NCBI RefSeq assembly: GCF_011299575.1
Contig: NZ_CP049863.1
Span: 2,728,001-2,792,000 of the forward strand
From: Leucobacter viscericola
Lineage (GTDB): Bacteria > Actinomycetota > Actinomycetes > Actinomycetales > Microbacteriaceae
Length of the DNA stretch: 64,000 nt
Reading direction: 5' to 3'
Below are positions 8,794 through 15,963 of this stretch, one piece after another. Position numbers and translations under genes: made by a program. How positions within the stretch are numbered: position 1 is the first letter of the stretch; the number at the start of each line of letters is the position of its first letter. Below the pieces are notes generated by a model, which saw nothing but the letters and a program-made list of their open reading frames with translations, was not told where the DNA came from and searched no databases.

Positions 8794-9204
8794 TTATTCG
8801 TTTTCTAGTCGGTTTAGAAGATGCTTTATCGAGGATGCTTGTGTGGATAGCTTTCGCATACGTTCTTCTCTGCCTGGTAGGCGCTCAACTGCAGTCAGGA
8901 TCGTGGCAGAGAGGGGCGCGCTTAGTCGAGATGCGTGCGCAATGCGAGCTTTCTCCCGGATATGGAGTGCGATAAGTGAATCTCGACGTGCTTGAATCTC
9001 AGTGATTTTGTTCTTCAGCGTCAGCACTTGCCGCTTTCTAGCCTGCTCGTGAGCGTTGCAATGAGCAGTCATCTCATCCCAGTGCTGGCAGTTTTCTTCA
9101 GGGGTGTTGAAGAATAACGAGTCTGCACGTCCGACGGTTGTCATTGCTTCTTCGATGTTCGTAAAGTCTCGCGCTTTGACCGATATTGGGGCACCTGCAC
9201 GCAT
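8794..9204 (-). CDS. Hypothetical coiled-coil protein of element A
   Basis: I use the ATG at 9204 (136 residues). The frame stays open upstream to 9387, but that extension reads like AT-rich non-coding DNA with a spurious hydrophobic stretch. Residues 40-136 are highly charged heptad-like helices (QARKRQVLTLKNKITEIQAR and RMRKLSTQASSIKHLLNRLE). HTH motifs are absent. It may be the first gene of the leftward element A operon. Function unknown. Confidence 0.5.
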   Translation of the reverse strand: MRAGAPISVKARDFTNIEEAMTTVGRADSLFFNTPEENCQHWDEMTAHCNAHEQARKRQVLTLKNKITEIQARRDSLIALHIREKARIAHASRLSAPLSATILTAVERLPGREERMRKLSTQASSIKHLLNRLENE

Positions 9205-9443
9205 GTGTCGCCCTGGAAGTTGAGCTACGTGAAAAGTTGTCTGGGAGGTTAAGCAACGAAAAATCAAAATCAAACTAATTGCACCGCTTTCAAGAAATCT
9301 GTAGGCGTGATTGGAATATGTCTTTTGGTGGCGTGTTCTAGAAGTGGCTTGCGGGGTTTGGTATCCTGAAGGCATTGCTTGGAACATGACTTAATGTACT
9401 GGTTGCCACAAGGGGCTGTCAAGCTCTAGTTCTAATTGGTTAG
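9205..9443. promoter_or_regulatory. Divergent AT-rich control region of element A
   Basis: This 239-bp non-coding stretch separates the leftward transfer operon (start 9204) from the rightward HTH gene (start 9444). It is clearly more AT-rich than its flanks (for example 9259-9310), as expected for back-to-back promoters. I cannot name -35/-10 boxes with confidence. Confidence 0.45.
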
Positions 9444-10016
9444 ATGACTTTTGATTTTGTTGGTGCGTTTCATAAGGGGACTGCGTTGGAAGAACTACTC
9501 ATAGGGCACCAGGTGGAAAAGCGTTTAGGTGTGTCGAAGCGAACGCTTGCCACTCTCACCTCAGCGGGCATTTTGCACCCTAGACCGCTAGGGACGGCAC
9601 TGATTTACAGTCCAGATGAGGTTGAGGCGCTTGAATCAATTAAGGAAAATCGGCCGGTCGCTAAAGAGGCCCCACCCGCATGGATCATTCGATTAGGCGC
9701 TCCAGATAGGGAAGGCGACGGTCATCCGCTTGGATGGGAAGTGGGAAGGAGTGACAACGTAGACGCTGCGCGCATGTACTGGAAAATCGCTGATCCAGAA
9801 GCCGCAGAAGGTAATGCGCTCGTTGCGCTCGTAGGGCCGCTAGTTGTCGGGGTCTGGAATATCACTAGCGGCATTTTGCACCCCGAAATCGGCCCGACAG
9901 GTCGCGCTGAATTTGAGGTCGAGGCCGCTGCACCTGACCAGCAAGAAGCTTACGAGGGTCGATGGCTGAACCTCGGGCGTGGGCCGACCACTCTGCGTTG
10001 GCCGCGACAAGAGTGA
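9444..10016 (+). CDS. HTH-domain protein, possible element A regulator
   Basis: 190 residues. Residues 17-60 contain an excisionase/MerR-like helix-turn-helix and wing (LLIGHQVEKRLGVSKRTLAT, then LIYSPDEVEAL). Residues 70-190 form an unknown domain starting with PPAWIIRLGAP and rich in Trp and Gly. Residues 150-170 are acidic. Facing the leftward operon, it could regulate that operon in the way pra-type activators do, but it shows no sequence similarity to them that I can see. Confidence 0.55.
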   Translation: MTFDFVGAFHKGTALEELLIGHQVEKRLGVSKRTLATLTSAGILHPRPLGTALIYSPDEVEALESIKENRPVAKEAPPAWIIRLGAPDREGDGHPLGWEVGRSDNVDAARMYWKIADPEAAEGNALVALVGPLVVGVWNITSGILHPEIGPTGRAEFEVEAAAPDQQEAYEGRWLNLGRGPTTLRWPRQE

Positions 10017-10033
10017 GGCATAAGGTAACGGTA

Positions 10034-10279
10034 CTAGGAGGCTTCTAAATCCTTGTCGCACTGCTCTTCCGCTTTGGAATAGAGGTTCCCAAGGCGCGCC
10101 GATAGTTGGTAGTTACCTTCGCGGTCAGCCTTCTTTGACTTGCGTAAGTATTCTTCCATTTCCTTGCAACTCTCTGGCTTTTCAGGACCGCATGCTGAGA
10201 GAGACAAGCTTGCAAGGATCGCGATCATGAGAGCCGATAGAACTCGGGGCTTCAATCTATTCCGTTGCAGGGGGTTCAT
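10034..10279 (-). CDS. Small lipoprotein
   Basis: 81 residues from the ATG at 10279. The signal peptide has a basic start (NPLQRNRLKPR), a hydrophobic core and the lipobox LSAC with Cys at residue 30. The mature part is about 50 charged residues with two further Cys, likely helical (EMEEYLRKSKKADREGN). A TAGAGT box seven bases before the ATG suggests leaderless transcription. It overlaps no other gene and lies opposite to both neighbours, so it is an independent cargo gene. Possible surface exclusion lipoprotein; function unproven. Confidence 0.6.
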   Translation of the reverse strand: MNPLQRNRLKPRVLSALMIAILASLSLSACGPEKPESCKEMEEYLRKSKKADREGNYQLSARLGNLYSKAEEQCDKDLEAS

Positions 10280-10470
10280 AGCGCCCACTCTAACCGAGAT
10301 TTGGTTCACACCTGGAGTTCTTTGCAGTGAATAGAGTTTGAGGAAATATTCGATGCGTCTAGAACCACGAGCTAACGTTAGATTCAGCGGGCATGACTCG
10401 AAGCGGGCACCGCCCGTGACGGCCCAAATACTCTGCCGCTAGGTAAACAGTAATGATTCGGAGGCCAGAG

Positions 10471-11163
10471 ATGGTGACTAATGTAAATGATCTGTTTCAT
10501 TTAGAACTTGCCTGCTTTCGGAGCCCGAGCGGGATCTACGAGGCCACAGATCTTCGAAAAAGATTAATAGAATTGCTGCTCAAAAGTTTTCATGACCGTG
10601 GAATTGTGCCACGAGTGATAAACCCAGGTATGGGCGGAACCGGTGCGATGGCCGCGAAATCCATACCTCTAATGGTGAGATTTGGAACTGCCGTATGGAG
10701 GTCATACCGCCGAAGCCAGGAAGTTCAGCTATCTGATAACACGGCGTGGACAATGACGGTTCAGTTGCAGTGTTTCCTTGCAGAAGATAACTCTGTTCTG
10801 GTTAAGTCATCGATTATTGAGCTTGTTGACGCACTAAAGATGGCTGAGCAGAACATTCGTGAAGTCCTCGGGGCTGACTTCTGCCTACACGGAACTATCT
10901 CGATTTTTCATCGGGTAAGCGGAAACTTTCTGCTTTCCCTGAACTTGGCTCCCGGCGTTTTGGAAAACACCTCACGATTTCGGGTTACTCGGAGTATTGA
11001 TCGATTTTCAATAGGCAACCAGGTCATTCTCCGCAATCGCATACTCCCGCCTTCTCCCAAAGCATTAGCGGATCCCGCCCCCAACTCGAACCCACCCCGC
11101 CCACTCTTGGACCAAAATGATCCAGCGCGAGCATCAGGCTTCGTAGGAGGAGAAAGCCAATAG
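10471..11163 (+). CDS. Hypothetical cargo protein of element A
   Basis: 230 residues. The ATG at 10471 has GGAGG six bases upstream; the earlier ATG at 10453 lacks one. There is no signal peptide and no obvious motif. Residues 5-180 look like a mixed alpha/beta globular domain, and the last 45 residues are Pro-rich and disordered (LPPSPKALADPAPNSNPP). Base composition is lower in GC than the neighbouring rep gene. It is a single-gene rightward unit facing rep; cargo of unknown role. Confidence 0.5.
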   Translation: MVTNVNDLFHLELACFRSPSGIYEATDLRKRLIELLLKSFHDRGIVPRVINPGMGGTGAMAAKSIPLMVRFGTAVWRSYRRSQEVQLSDNTAWTMTVQLQCFLAEDNSVLVKSSIIELVDALKMAEQNIREVLGADFCLHGTISIFHRVSGNFLLSLNLAPGVLENTSRFRVTRSIDRFSIGNQVILRNRILPPSPKALADPAPNSNPPRPLLDQNDPARASGFVGGESQ

Positions 11164-11214
11164 AGTTCCCGTTTTCTACGTAATCCTGCTGCCGCTAGCA
11201 CGCAGGTGCTCGTC

Positions 11215-11243
11215 GTAGAGCACCGCCACTGGCGCTGCTCTAC
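11215..11243. terminator. Inverted repeat between convergent genes
   Basis: GTAGAGCA (11215-11222) pairs with TGCTCTAC (11236-11243) around a 13-base loop. It lies in the 168-bp gap between convergent genes ending at 11163 and 11332. No clear T-tract follows, so termination is likely but not certain. Confidence 0.45.
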
Positions 11244-11331
11244 ATAACACCAGCAATCATAGAAAAAGTAGCCTAACCAATTCCGCGACCAGAAACGTCG
11301 ACTCCTTCGTCTGCGGACTGCGGTGAATTCG

Positions 11332-12966
11332 CTAAGAGGGAAACTCTTGATCAAAGGTTAATCGCACCTTTCGTGACTCAAGATATGTGCGGAGGCCGTC
11401 GAAGCCCCTCTGCTCTGCCGCGTCTAACGCTCCTACTAACCATGCGGGGCGCCAAACAAGATGCCCATACCAATCCTCTCGTGGTATTTCACCTAAACGT
11501 TCCCCTTGAAGCTCCACCTGGGCCACTGTCTCATCATCTTTAGTTTCACCGCGTGCGGATACGATGGCTTCCCAAAGTTGGGCGCGCTCAGAGTCGTTTT
11601 TGAGTTTCAATGACCAGTGAATCTGGTGACGTCCCCTCGAAGCGCGCTCCCATTCATGCCACAGTGCCCACAATCCTGGTGAGGTAATCGAATCAACAGA
11701 ACCGGTATCGAGATTAACCAGACCAATTGTTCCATCGTCCAAGTTAATGATTTCCCACCGCCGTGGGGTGCGGATGCCAAACCGACGCGCTTGAAGGTCT
11801 TCAGCGCAGCGCGACAGCACTTCGAACGGCGTGACATTTCGTTCCACCCTGGAGTTCTTTGTGTGTGCTCCGCTTGCTACCTCGAACCCGATTCTGGCTG
11901 CAACGTCGTACGTTGCTTTCGCGAGATACGAGCCAACAAAGTCTGCACCACCATCATGCACCTCGCGCAGATCAAACCCTTCCGAGTCTGCCCGGAAACC
12001 CACCTTCTCAATGGCCTTTCTATAACGCCCGAATACTTGCGAACCAAACGCAAGGAGGCCGAGGCCATCTCGATCCCACGAGATGCTCGTTCCGAAAAGC
12101 CGGTTAAGGTGCGAATCCAAATCAATGCGAAGACCTTCGCCCAGCGTGCCTGTCGCGAAGATGAGCGCATGAAAGTGAACGTGCCAGCCATGGCCACCAG
12201 AACCCGGCAAAGAAACCGTCGCCTCAGTTGCACGGACACGCCCCGCGATACCAAAGCGCTCTGCGTCTCCGAGGATCGCAGGTTCAAGCCACTCACGTCC
12301 ATCTCGAACTCGAACACGCTCTTTTCGACCAGACCAGGCAACCCCTCCAAGACCGCTCCGCCACCCCTTCGAAATCACGTTAAAAAGCTCTTCAAGCGAG
12401 TCTTTCCGAGTGTGACGAACCGTCTTGGTCATCAGATAGACCTTTCCGCCGCGTTGATGGCATGCTGCGACGGCACGCGATATCTCCTCCGCACGACGTT
12501 GCGCGATCACAGCTGAACAACGTGGGCAAGACCAGACCGAGCCACACAAGGTAACTCCGGAATAGCCGGCCACAGCGCCATTCGGCAATTCACGCCGCTT
12601 GACCCCAGCACCAGTCGAGGGCGCACCAGGATCATCCCTCAGAACGCGTCCACACATCCGAACCGGGCGCAACGTCGAGGCTTTCCAGAGGAGTGCACGA
12701 GCCGCCCAGCGGATCGCTCGACGTTCCCCGGAACTATCAGGAAAATCTGTTTCGTTCTCGTCGTTCGGGATCTGCCCCCAACAGTAACTCAGAGTACTAT
12801 CAAGGGCCGCTGGCGCGGCCACGCTCGCTTCGCTCGCTGCGGTGCAGTCGCCGCGCTTCCGCTCCGCACGCGCGGCGACTGCACCGCTCGTTACATTGGC
12901 GTGGTCTTTGTCGGGCCTCAGATATAAACTGAGAGCGCTGGCCACGCCCGGGTCGAGATTGTTCAT
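11332..12966 (-). CDS. rep: Rolling-circle replication initiator (Rep_1/RepSA-like)
   Basis: 544 residues from the ATG at 12966, which has GGGAGA six bases upstream; the open frame further upstream has no such site. A zinc-binding-like CGSVWSCPRCSAVIAQRR lies near residue 146. The HUH metal-binding motif is HVHFHALIF, and the likely nicking Tyr is in GSYLAKATYD. These are hallmarks of actinobacterial plasmid/AICE Rep proteins, which nick the double-strand origin to start rolling-circle replication. The C-terminal 150 residues are less conserved. It lies at the opposite end of the element from int, near attI. Confidence 0.85.
   Translation of the reverse strand: MNNLDPGVASALSLYLRPDKDHANVTSGAVAARAERKRGDCTAASEASVAAPAALDSTLSYCWGQIPNDENETDFPDSSGERRAIRWAARALLWKASTLRPVRMCGRVLRDDPGAPSTGAGVKRRELPNGAVAGYSGVTLCGSVWSCPRCSAVIAQRRAEEISRAVAACHQRGGKVYLMTKTVRHTRKDSLEELFNVISKGWRSGLGGVAWSGRKERVRVRDGREWLEPAILGDAERFGIAGRVRATEATVSLPGSGGHGWHVHFHALIFATGTLGEGLRIDLDSHLNRLFGTSISWDRDGLGLLAFGSQVFGRYRKAIEKVGFRADSEGFDLREVHDGGADFVGSYLAKATYDVAARIGFEVASGAHTKNSRVERNVTPFEVLSRCAEDLQARRFGIRTPRRWEIINLDDGTIGLVNLDTGSVDSITSPGLWALWHEWERASRGRHQIHWSLKLKNDSERAQLWEAIVSARGETKDDETVAQVELQGERLGEIPREDWYGHLVWRPAWLVGALDAAEQRGFDGLRTYLESRKVRLTFDQEFPS
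12805..12887. repeat. Tandem hairpins inside the 5' end of rep, candidate origin structure
   Basis: GGCCGC/GCGGCC (12805-12820, loop TGGC) is followed by a perfect 18-bp inverted repeat (12839-12856 with 12870-12887, 13-base loop). Both lie within the low-complexity N-terminal part of the Rep coding region (Ala/Arg-rich). Rolling-circle double-strand origins are often hairpins in or beside rep, so this is a candidate nick or binding region. It could also be a chance GC-rich structure. Confidence 0.5.
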
Positions 12967-13158
12967 GATTTCTCCCGGTGGAGGGGTCGCCGTTCTTGGT
13001 CGGGCGGCGGCCCCTTTTTCTATTCCGAGAGCCGGTCGGCAGGTGGTCGGTGCCTGAAGAGAATCGGTGTTCACTCGCTGGCAAGGAGTGGCAGCGAATA
13101 GTAAACGCTGCAAGGCTTCGCGCTAGGCGCTATGTGGGCGTATGGTTTTCACGACGGC

Positions 13159-13206
13159 CTCATAATCCGTCGGTCGCGGGTTCAAGTCCCGCACGCCCTA
13201 CCAATC
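13159..13206 (+). repeat. Internal att site between the two elements (copy 2)
   Basis: 13159-13201 is identical to the tRNA 3' end. Identity with the third copy (56456-56503) continues five bases further (CAATC), while copy 1 diverges after 13201. This is the junction left when two elements integrate in tandem at one tRNA. Confidence 0.9.
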
Positions 13207-13239
13207 AGACAAAGGGGAGTCGCCACATTGGCGGTTCCC

Positions 13240-14415
13240 TTATTTTTCTTGGTGCAGCTTATTGTGCAGCTTATCTTCTGTGCGTGCAGCGAATCGTGCT
13301 GCTGCTTGATCCGCGAGAGCGACCTTTCGTTCCTCGATTGCGTGAGTGTAGATCGAAAGAGTGACGGCAGGGTTAGAGTGCCCCATCATCTCCGAGACTG
13401 CAGGAATGTCGGCACCGTCGGAGATGGCCATGGACGCGGCAGTGTGGCGGGCTGTATATCTGCGGGTGTGCGGCAGTCCAGCGCTCTCAACAACCTTCTT
13501 CCAAAGGCTCGTGTCATACCCAGGACGCAACACTGACCCGTCTGGGCGAGTGAAGCACCAGGCGTGCGGTTTCCCGTCCGGCTCCCAAGTTTTCCACTCG
13601 CTACGGCTGGCCATGTCAATAAGCTGCTGCTGGCGGAGCTCTCTGAGCATGTCGAGCATGTATTCGGGGAGAGCGATTTCGCGAGTGCCGGATCCTGTCT
13701 TTGTTGATGAGATCAGCTGTGCGCCCTTACCGCGGATCTGGAGTATCTGTTGCTCAACCCTCATCGTCGCTCTCTCGAAGTCGATGTGCGGCCATTCGAG
13801 CGCGATCGCCTCACCCGGGCGCAAGCCAAAGTCAAGGGAGAGGTGCCAGCGTGCCCGAAAACGGTCATTCTCGATAGCGCGATACACGGCAAGCATGTCC
13901 GCTTCAGACAGGCTCGTGGCCTGACTCTTAGAAGGCGTTGGTGGTTTCACCATGGCCGCGACATTGCGTCCGAGGTGCCCTCGCCAGACAGCGTGCTTGA
14001 GAGCTACACGGATGATCGAATGACACTGGTGCCGCGTTGAACCAGACATTCCACGTGATTCGAGTTCAGCGTAGAAGTTGTCGAGGTCGTCAATCGTGAG
14101 CTTGTCGATCTTCTTCGTGCCGAGCTGCGGGACGATGTAGTTATCGATGTACCCCTGATAGCCCGCATTGGTTGACTGAGCCCGGTCGCTCTCAGTTACT
14201 TTCATCCACTGCTTGAGCCACGCAGCAAGGGTCGGCACTTGCCCCGCTACGAGTTGGCCAGTGTCGCGCTGCAGAAGTAACGCGCGCCGCTTGCGTGCGG
14301 CATCAGCCTTCGTCGGTGCCGAGAAGTACTTCCGCTTACCGTCAACCGTGACGGCACCGCGCCACCCTTTGTCGGTCTTGTAGATAGACCCTTCGCCCTT
14401 AGCCGCGCGAACCAT
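13240..14415 (-). CDS. int: Prophage tyrosine integrase
   Basis: 391 residues. An AP2-like N-terminal arm-binding domain (8-45: GSIYKTDKGWRGAVTVDGKR) and a core-binding SAM-like domain (60-165) precede the catalytic domain. Catalytic residues are R199 (LRPGEA), K239, R323 (TARHTAAS), H346 (GHSNPAVT) and nucleophile Y356. Position 320, where most members have the first His of HxxR, is Tyr. It lies next to att copy 2, and its stop region contains the arm sites. The upstream ImmA-like gene ends on the base adjoining its start, so they share a leftward transcript. Confidence 0.95.
   Translation of the reverse strand: MVRAAKGEGSIYKTDKGWRGAVTVDGKRKYFSAPTKADAARKRRALLLQRDTGQLVAGQVPTLAAWLKQWMKVTESDRAQSTNAGYQGYIDNYIVPQLGTKKIDKLTIDDLDNFYAELESRGMSGSTRHQCHSIIRVALKHAVWRGHLGRNVAAMVKPPTPSKSQATSLSEADMLAVYRAIENDRFRARWHLSLDFGLRPGEAIALEWPHIDFERATMRVEQQILQIRGKGAQLISSTKTGSGTREIALPEYMLDMLRELRQQQLIDMASRSEWKTWEPDGKPHAWCFTRPDGSVLRPGYDTSLWKKVVESAGLPHTRRYTARHTAASMAISDGADIPAVSEMMGHSNPAVTLSIYTHAIEERKVALADQAAARFAARTEDKLHNKLHQEK
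13252..13274 (+). promoter_or_regulatory. Paired integrase arm-type sites, left end
   Basis: GTGCAGCTTAT occurs at 13252-13262 and 13264-13274, twelve bases apart. The identical pair with identical spacing lies at the right end (56340-56362). The left pair sits inside the last codons of the integrase gene. Same motif, order and spacing at both ends argue for Int arm-binding sites. Confidence 0.8.
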
Positions 14416-14889
14416 CTACGCACTCACTTTCATAGACCACTGACTGGCACCCATTTTGGAATCCCCGTAGACGGTATCTCCGATGCGCACAGCGCCGCTT
14501 TTTTGCAGTCCTTTGCGGTAGTCAACGTAGGCGAGAAACTGCCGCCTGGTAATGCCCAGTTCGAGGCACAGTGTGTCGTAGCAGGAAGTATGCGGCGTGA
14601 GTTCATTCCAGGCTATTGGGTTGATAAGTCGCAAAGCTGAATGGAGATTCGCGCGCAGTTCAAGCTTTGGGTGATGCCCGCCAATGTCGCAGTTTTCAAC
14701 ATGCGAGCACTCATGAGAAAGCGTCGGTCTGGTGAGATCTGAGCGTAAACCGCGATCAACAATGACCAGTTTCCGTTCAGGCACCCAGAGCGCATTGTGT
14801 CCGTGCAGCGTGTGACGAACGAGTCTCACTTTCATTGCTTCAAGATGCTCGACAGGGTCATAACTCGGATCATATTGGGGAAGAATCAT
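14416..14889 (-). CDS. ImmA/IrrE-type metalloprotease
   Basis: 157 residues with the zinc-peptidase motif HECSH near residue 60, in the context PTLSHECSHVEN. Family members cleave or inactivate their cognate XRE repressor to trigger induction. The repressor gene lies immediately upstream on the same strand, which fits that pairing. The C-terminal part resembles a short winged-helix (ELGITRRQFLAYVDYR). GAAAGGAACGAGG precedes the start. Confidence 0.85.
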   Translation of the reverse strand: MILPQYDPSYDPVEHLEAMKVRLVRHTLHGHNALWVPERKLVIVDRGLRSDLTRPTLSHECSHVENCDIGGHHPKLELRANLHSALRLINPIAWNELTPHTSCYDTLCLELGITRRQFLAYVDYRKGLQKSGAVRIGDTVYGDSKMGASQWSMKVSA

Positions 14890-14915
14890 CCTCGTTCCTT
14901 TCCGGCAAGTGGGGT

Positions 14916-15398
14916 TTACGGCGCTCCGTGGTCGATTGGGTCATCTCCCTTGGGGTCGGCAGCGTACTGTCCTAGCCAAGCTTCTTCGACGTTCTCCGGG
15001 ATCACGGGAACATCATCGGACTTGCCACCGACATTTCTGCCGATCCGCGTCACCGTGGCGAGGCTCGGCATATCGGCAGACACGAACGGCTCTTTTAGCT
15101 TTAGGCCATCAGAAACGAATCTGGCTTTGGCAGGGAAGCTATCAAATTGCGACATGTACTCTTCTGCTTCGGCTAACAGGGTAGAGGGTGAAGTGCCCAA
15201 CGCCCAGCAGATCGCGTCAAGCTGATCGATCGTAATGGGGCGGGTGCCGCGCACCATTTTCGAAAGCTGAGACTGAGAAATGCTGACAGATTCAGCTAGG
15301 TCTTTCTGACTGATGTTGAATTTCGCCATTAGTGCTCGGATTTGGCTGGCAACATGAAGTGCGAGATCTAGCTCGTCATAGTTCGGCATGTGGTCCAT
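14916..15398 (-). CDS. Prophage XRE-family repressor (CI-like)
   Basis: 160 residues from the ATG at 15398; an ATG at 15389 is equally possible, and the longer GTG form from 15437 would start inside the promoter region. An XRE helix-turn-helix spans about residues 15-70 (FNISQKDLAESVSISQSQLS). The C-terminal half is short, without a LexA-type peptidase dyad, so induction should depend on the ImmA-like partner rather than self-cleavage. Divergent from the Cro-like gene across the palindromic operator. Confidence 0.85.
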   Translation of the reverse strand: MDHMPNYDELDLALHVASQIRALMAKFNISQKDLAESVSISQSQLSKMVRGTRPITIDQLDAICWALGTSPSTLLAEAEEYMSQFDSFPAKARFVSDGLKLKEPFVSADMPSLATVTRIGRNVGGKSDDVPVIPENVEEAWLGQYAADPKGDDPIDHGAP

Positions 15399-15431
15399 CG
15401 TGCCAAATCTGACACCAAATGTCCAGGGGGC

Positions 15432-15474
15432 TTGCACTTTAGTTCATTTGGAATATTCTAGTTCATATGAACTA
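15432..15474 (+). promoter_or_regulatory. Operator and leaderless early promoter
   Basis: TTGCAC (15432-15437), 16 bp, then TATTCT (15454-15459) places the start of transcription at about 15466, on the ATG of the Cro-like gene at 15467. The mRNA would be leaderless. A perfect 16-bp palindrome, TAGTTCATATGAACTA (15459-15474), overlaps the -10 box and start codon. Its half-site TAGTTCAT also occurs at 15440-15447. This is the expected repressor/Cro operator. Confidence 0.75.
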
Positions 15475-15703
15475 CAGCACACCAAGCATTCGAGCCTCAC
15501 GCGCTGTTCGTGCTCTTCTTCATGATCGAAGGGAGTCGCAAGAGCAGCTTGCAGAAGCTACAGGAATCTCACTCTCTACTCTAAAGCGTCGGATGCTGAA
15601 TATCAGCCCTTTCACGATTAACGAGCTTTTCGCTATCGCTCGGCATTTCGGCGTAGGAATCGAAGATGTTTTGAGCTCGCCGATGGAACGAGTAGCAGTA
15701 TGA
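15467..15703 (+). CDS. Cro-like XRE regulator
   Basis: 78 residues, almost entirely one XRE helix-turn-helix (RESQEQLAEATGISLSTLKR at about 22-41). First rightward gene. It has no Shine-Dalgarno site and starts at the predicted transcription start, so it is probably leaderless. It should compete with the divergent repressor for the palindrome that overlaps its own start codon. Confidence 0.85.
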   Translation: MNYSTPSIRASRAVRALLHDRRESQEQLAEATGISLSTLKRRMLNISPFTINELFAIARHFGVGIEDVLSSPMERVAV

Positions 15704-15951
15704 CTGCCATGGAGGTCCAACCTAGCACTGGTATTGAGCGTCACTACTCGGTGCGGTCCGTTGCGGAGATCTTTGACCGTAGCGATGACTGGGTGCTCGA
15801 CCGAATCAAAGCGGGGGAGTTCCCCAGGCTGCTGGATCTTGGCGCTTCACGTGCCGCCTACAGGATCCCGGAGTCGGTTCTCAAGGAGTACATCAAGACG
15901 CGCACCGTCGAAATTGAAGTGCCCGGTGCTGGAACACCGGGCGAGAGGTAG
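15700..15951 (+). CDS. Excisionase-like HTH protein
   Basis: 83 residues. The region YSVRSVAEIFDRSDDWVLDR followed by FPRLLDLGASRAAYRIPES gives the helix-turn-helix plus wing of MerR/Xis-type DNA-binding proteins. It overlaps the Cro stop by four bases (ATGA), so it is made in the early transcript. It may bend att DNA for excision or act as a regulator. No Int-proximal copy exists, so this is the best Xis candidate for element B. Confidence 0.7.
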   Translation: MTAMEVQPSTGIERHYSVRSVAEIFDRSDDWVLDRIKAGEFPRLLDLGASRAAYRIPESVLKEYIKTRTVEIEVPGAGTPGER

Positions 15952-15963
15952 GGAGTCGGCGCG

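Larger units (their letters stand above)
3868..13201. mobile_element. Element A: AICE-like integrative element
   Basis: Bounded by copies 1 and 2 of the 43-bp tRNA repeat. It carries a tyrosine integrase next to attL, an excisionase, a compact FtsK/SpoIIIE-like translocase and a rolling-circle-type Rep near the other end. That set defines actinobacterial AICEs of the pSAM2 type, which excise, replicate as circles and move double-stranded DNA through one translocase. I see no pra, spd or prim-pol homologue. The excisionase frameshift may leave the element unable to excise. Confidence 0.8.

Noticed and set aside
9204..9387. N-terminal extension of the coiled-coil gene to 9387
   Set aside because: The extension is AT-rich, lacks a ribosome site and falls in the divergent promoter region.
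11791..12516. 241-codon plus-strand open frame opposite rep
   Set aside because: Lies opposite the HUH and zinc motifs of Rep, with no ribosome site and no protein-like pattern.
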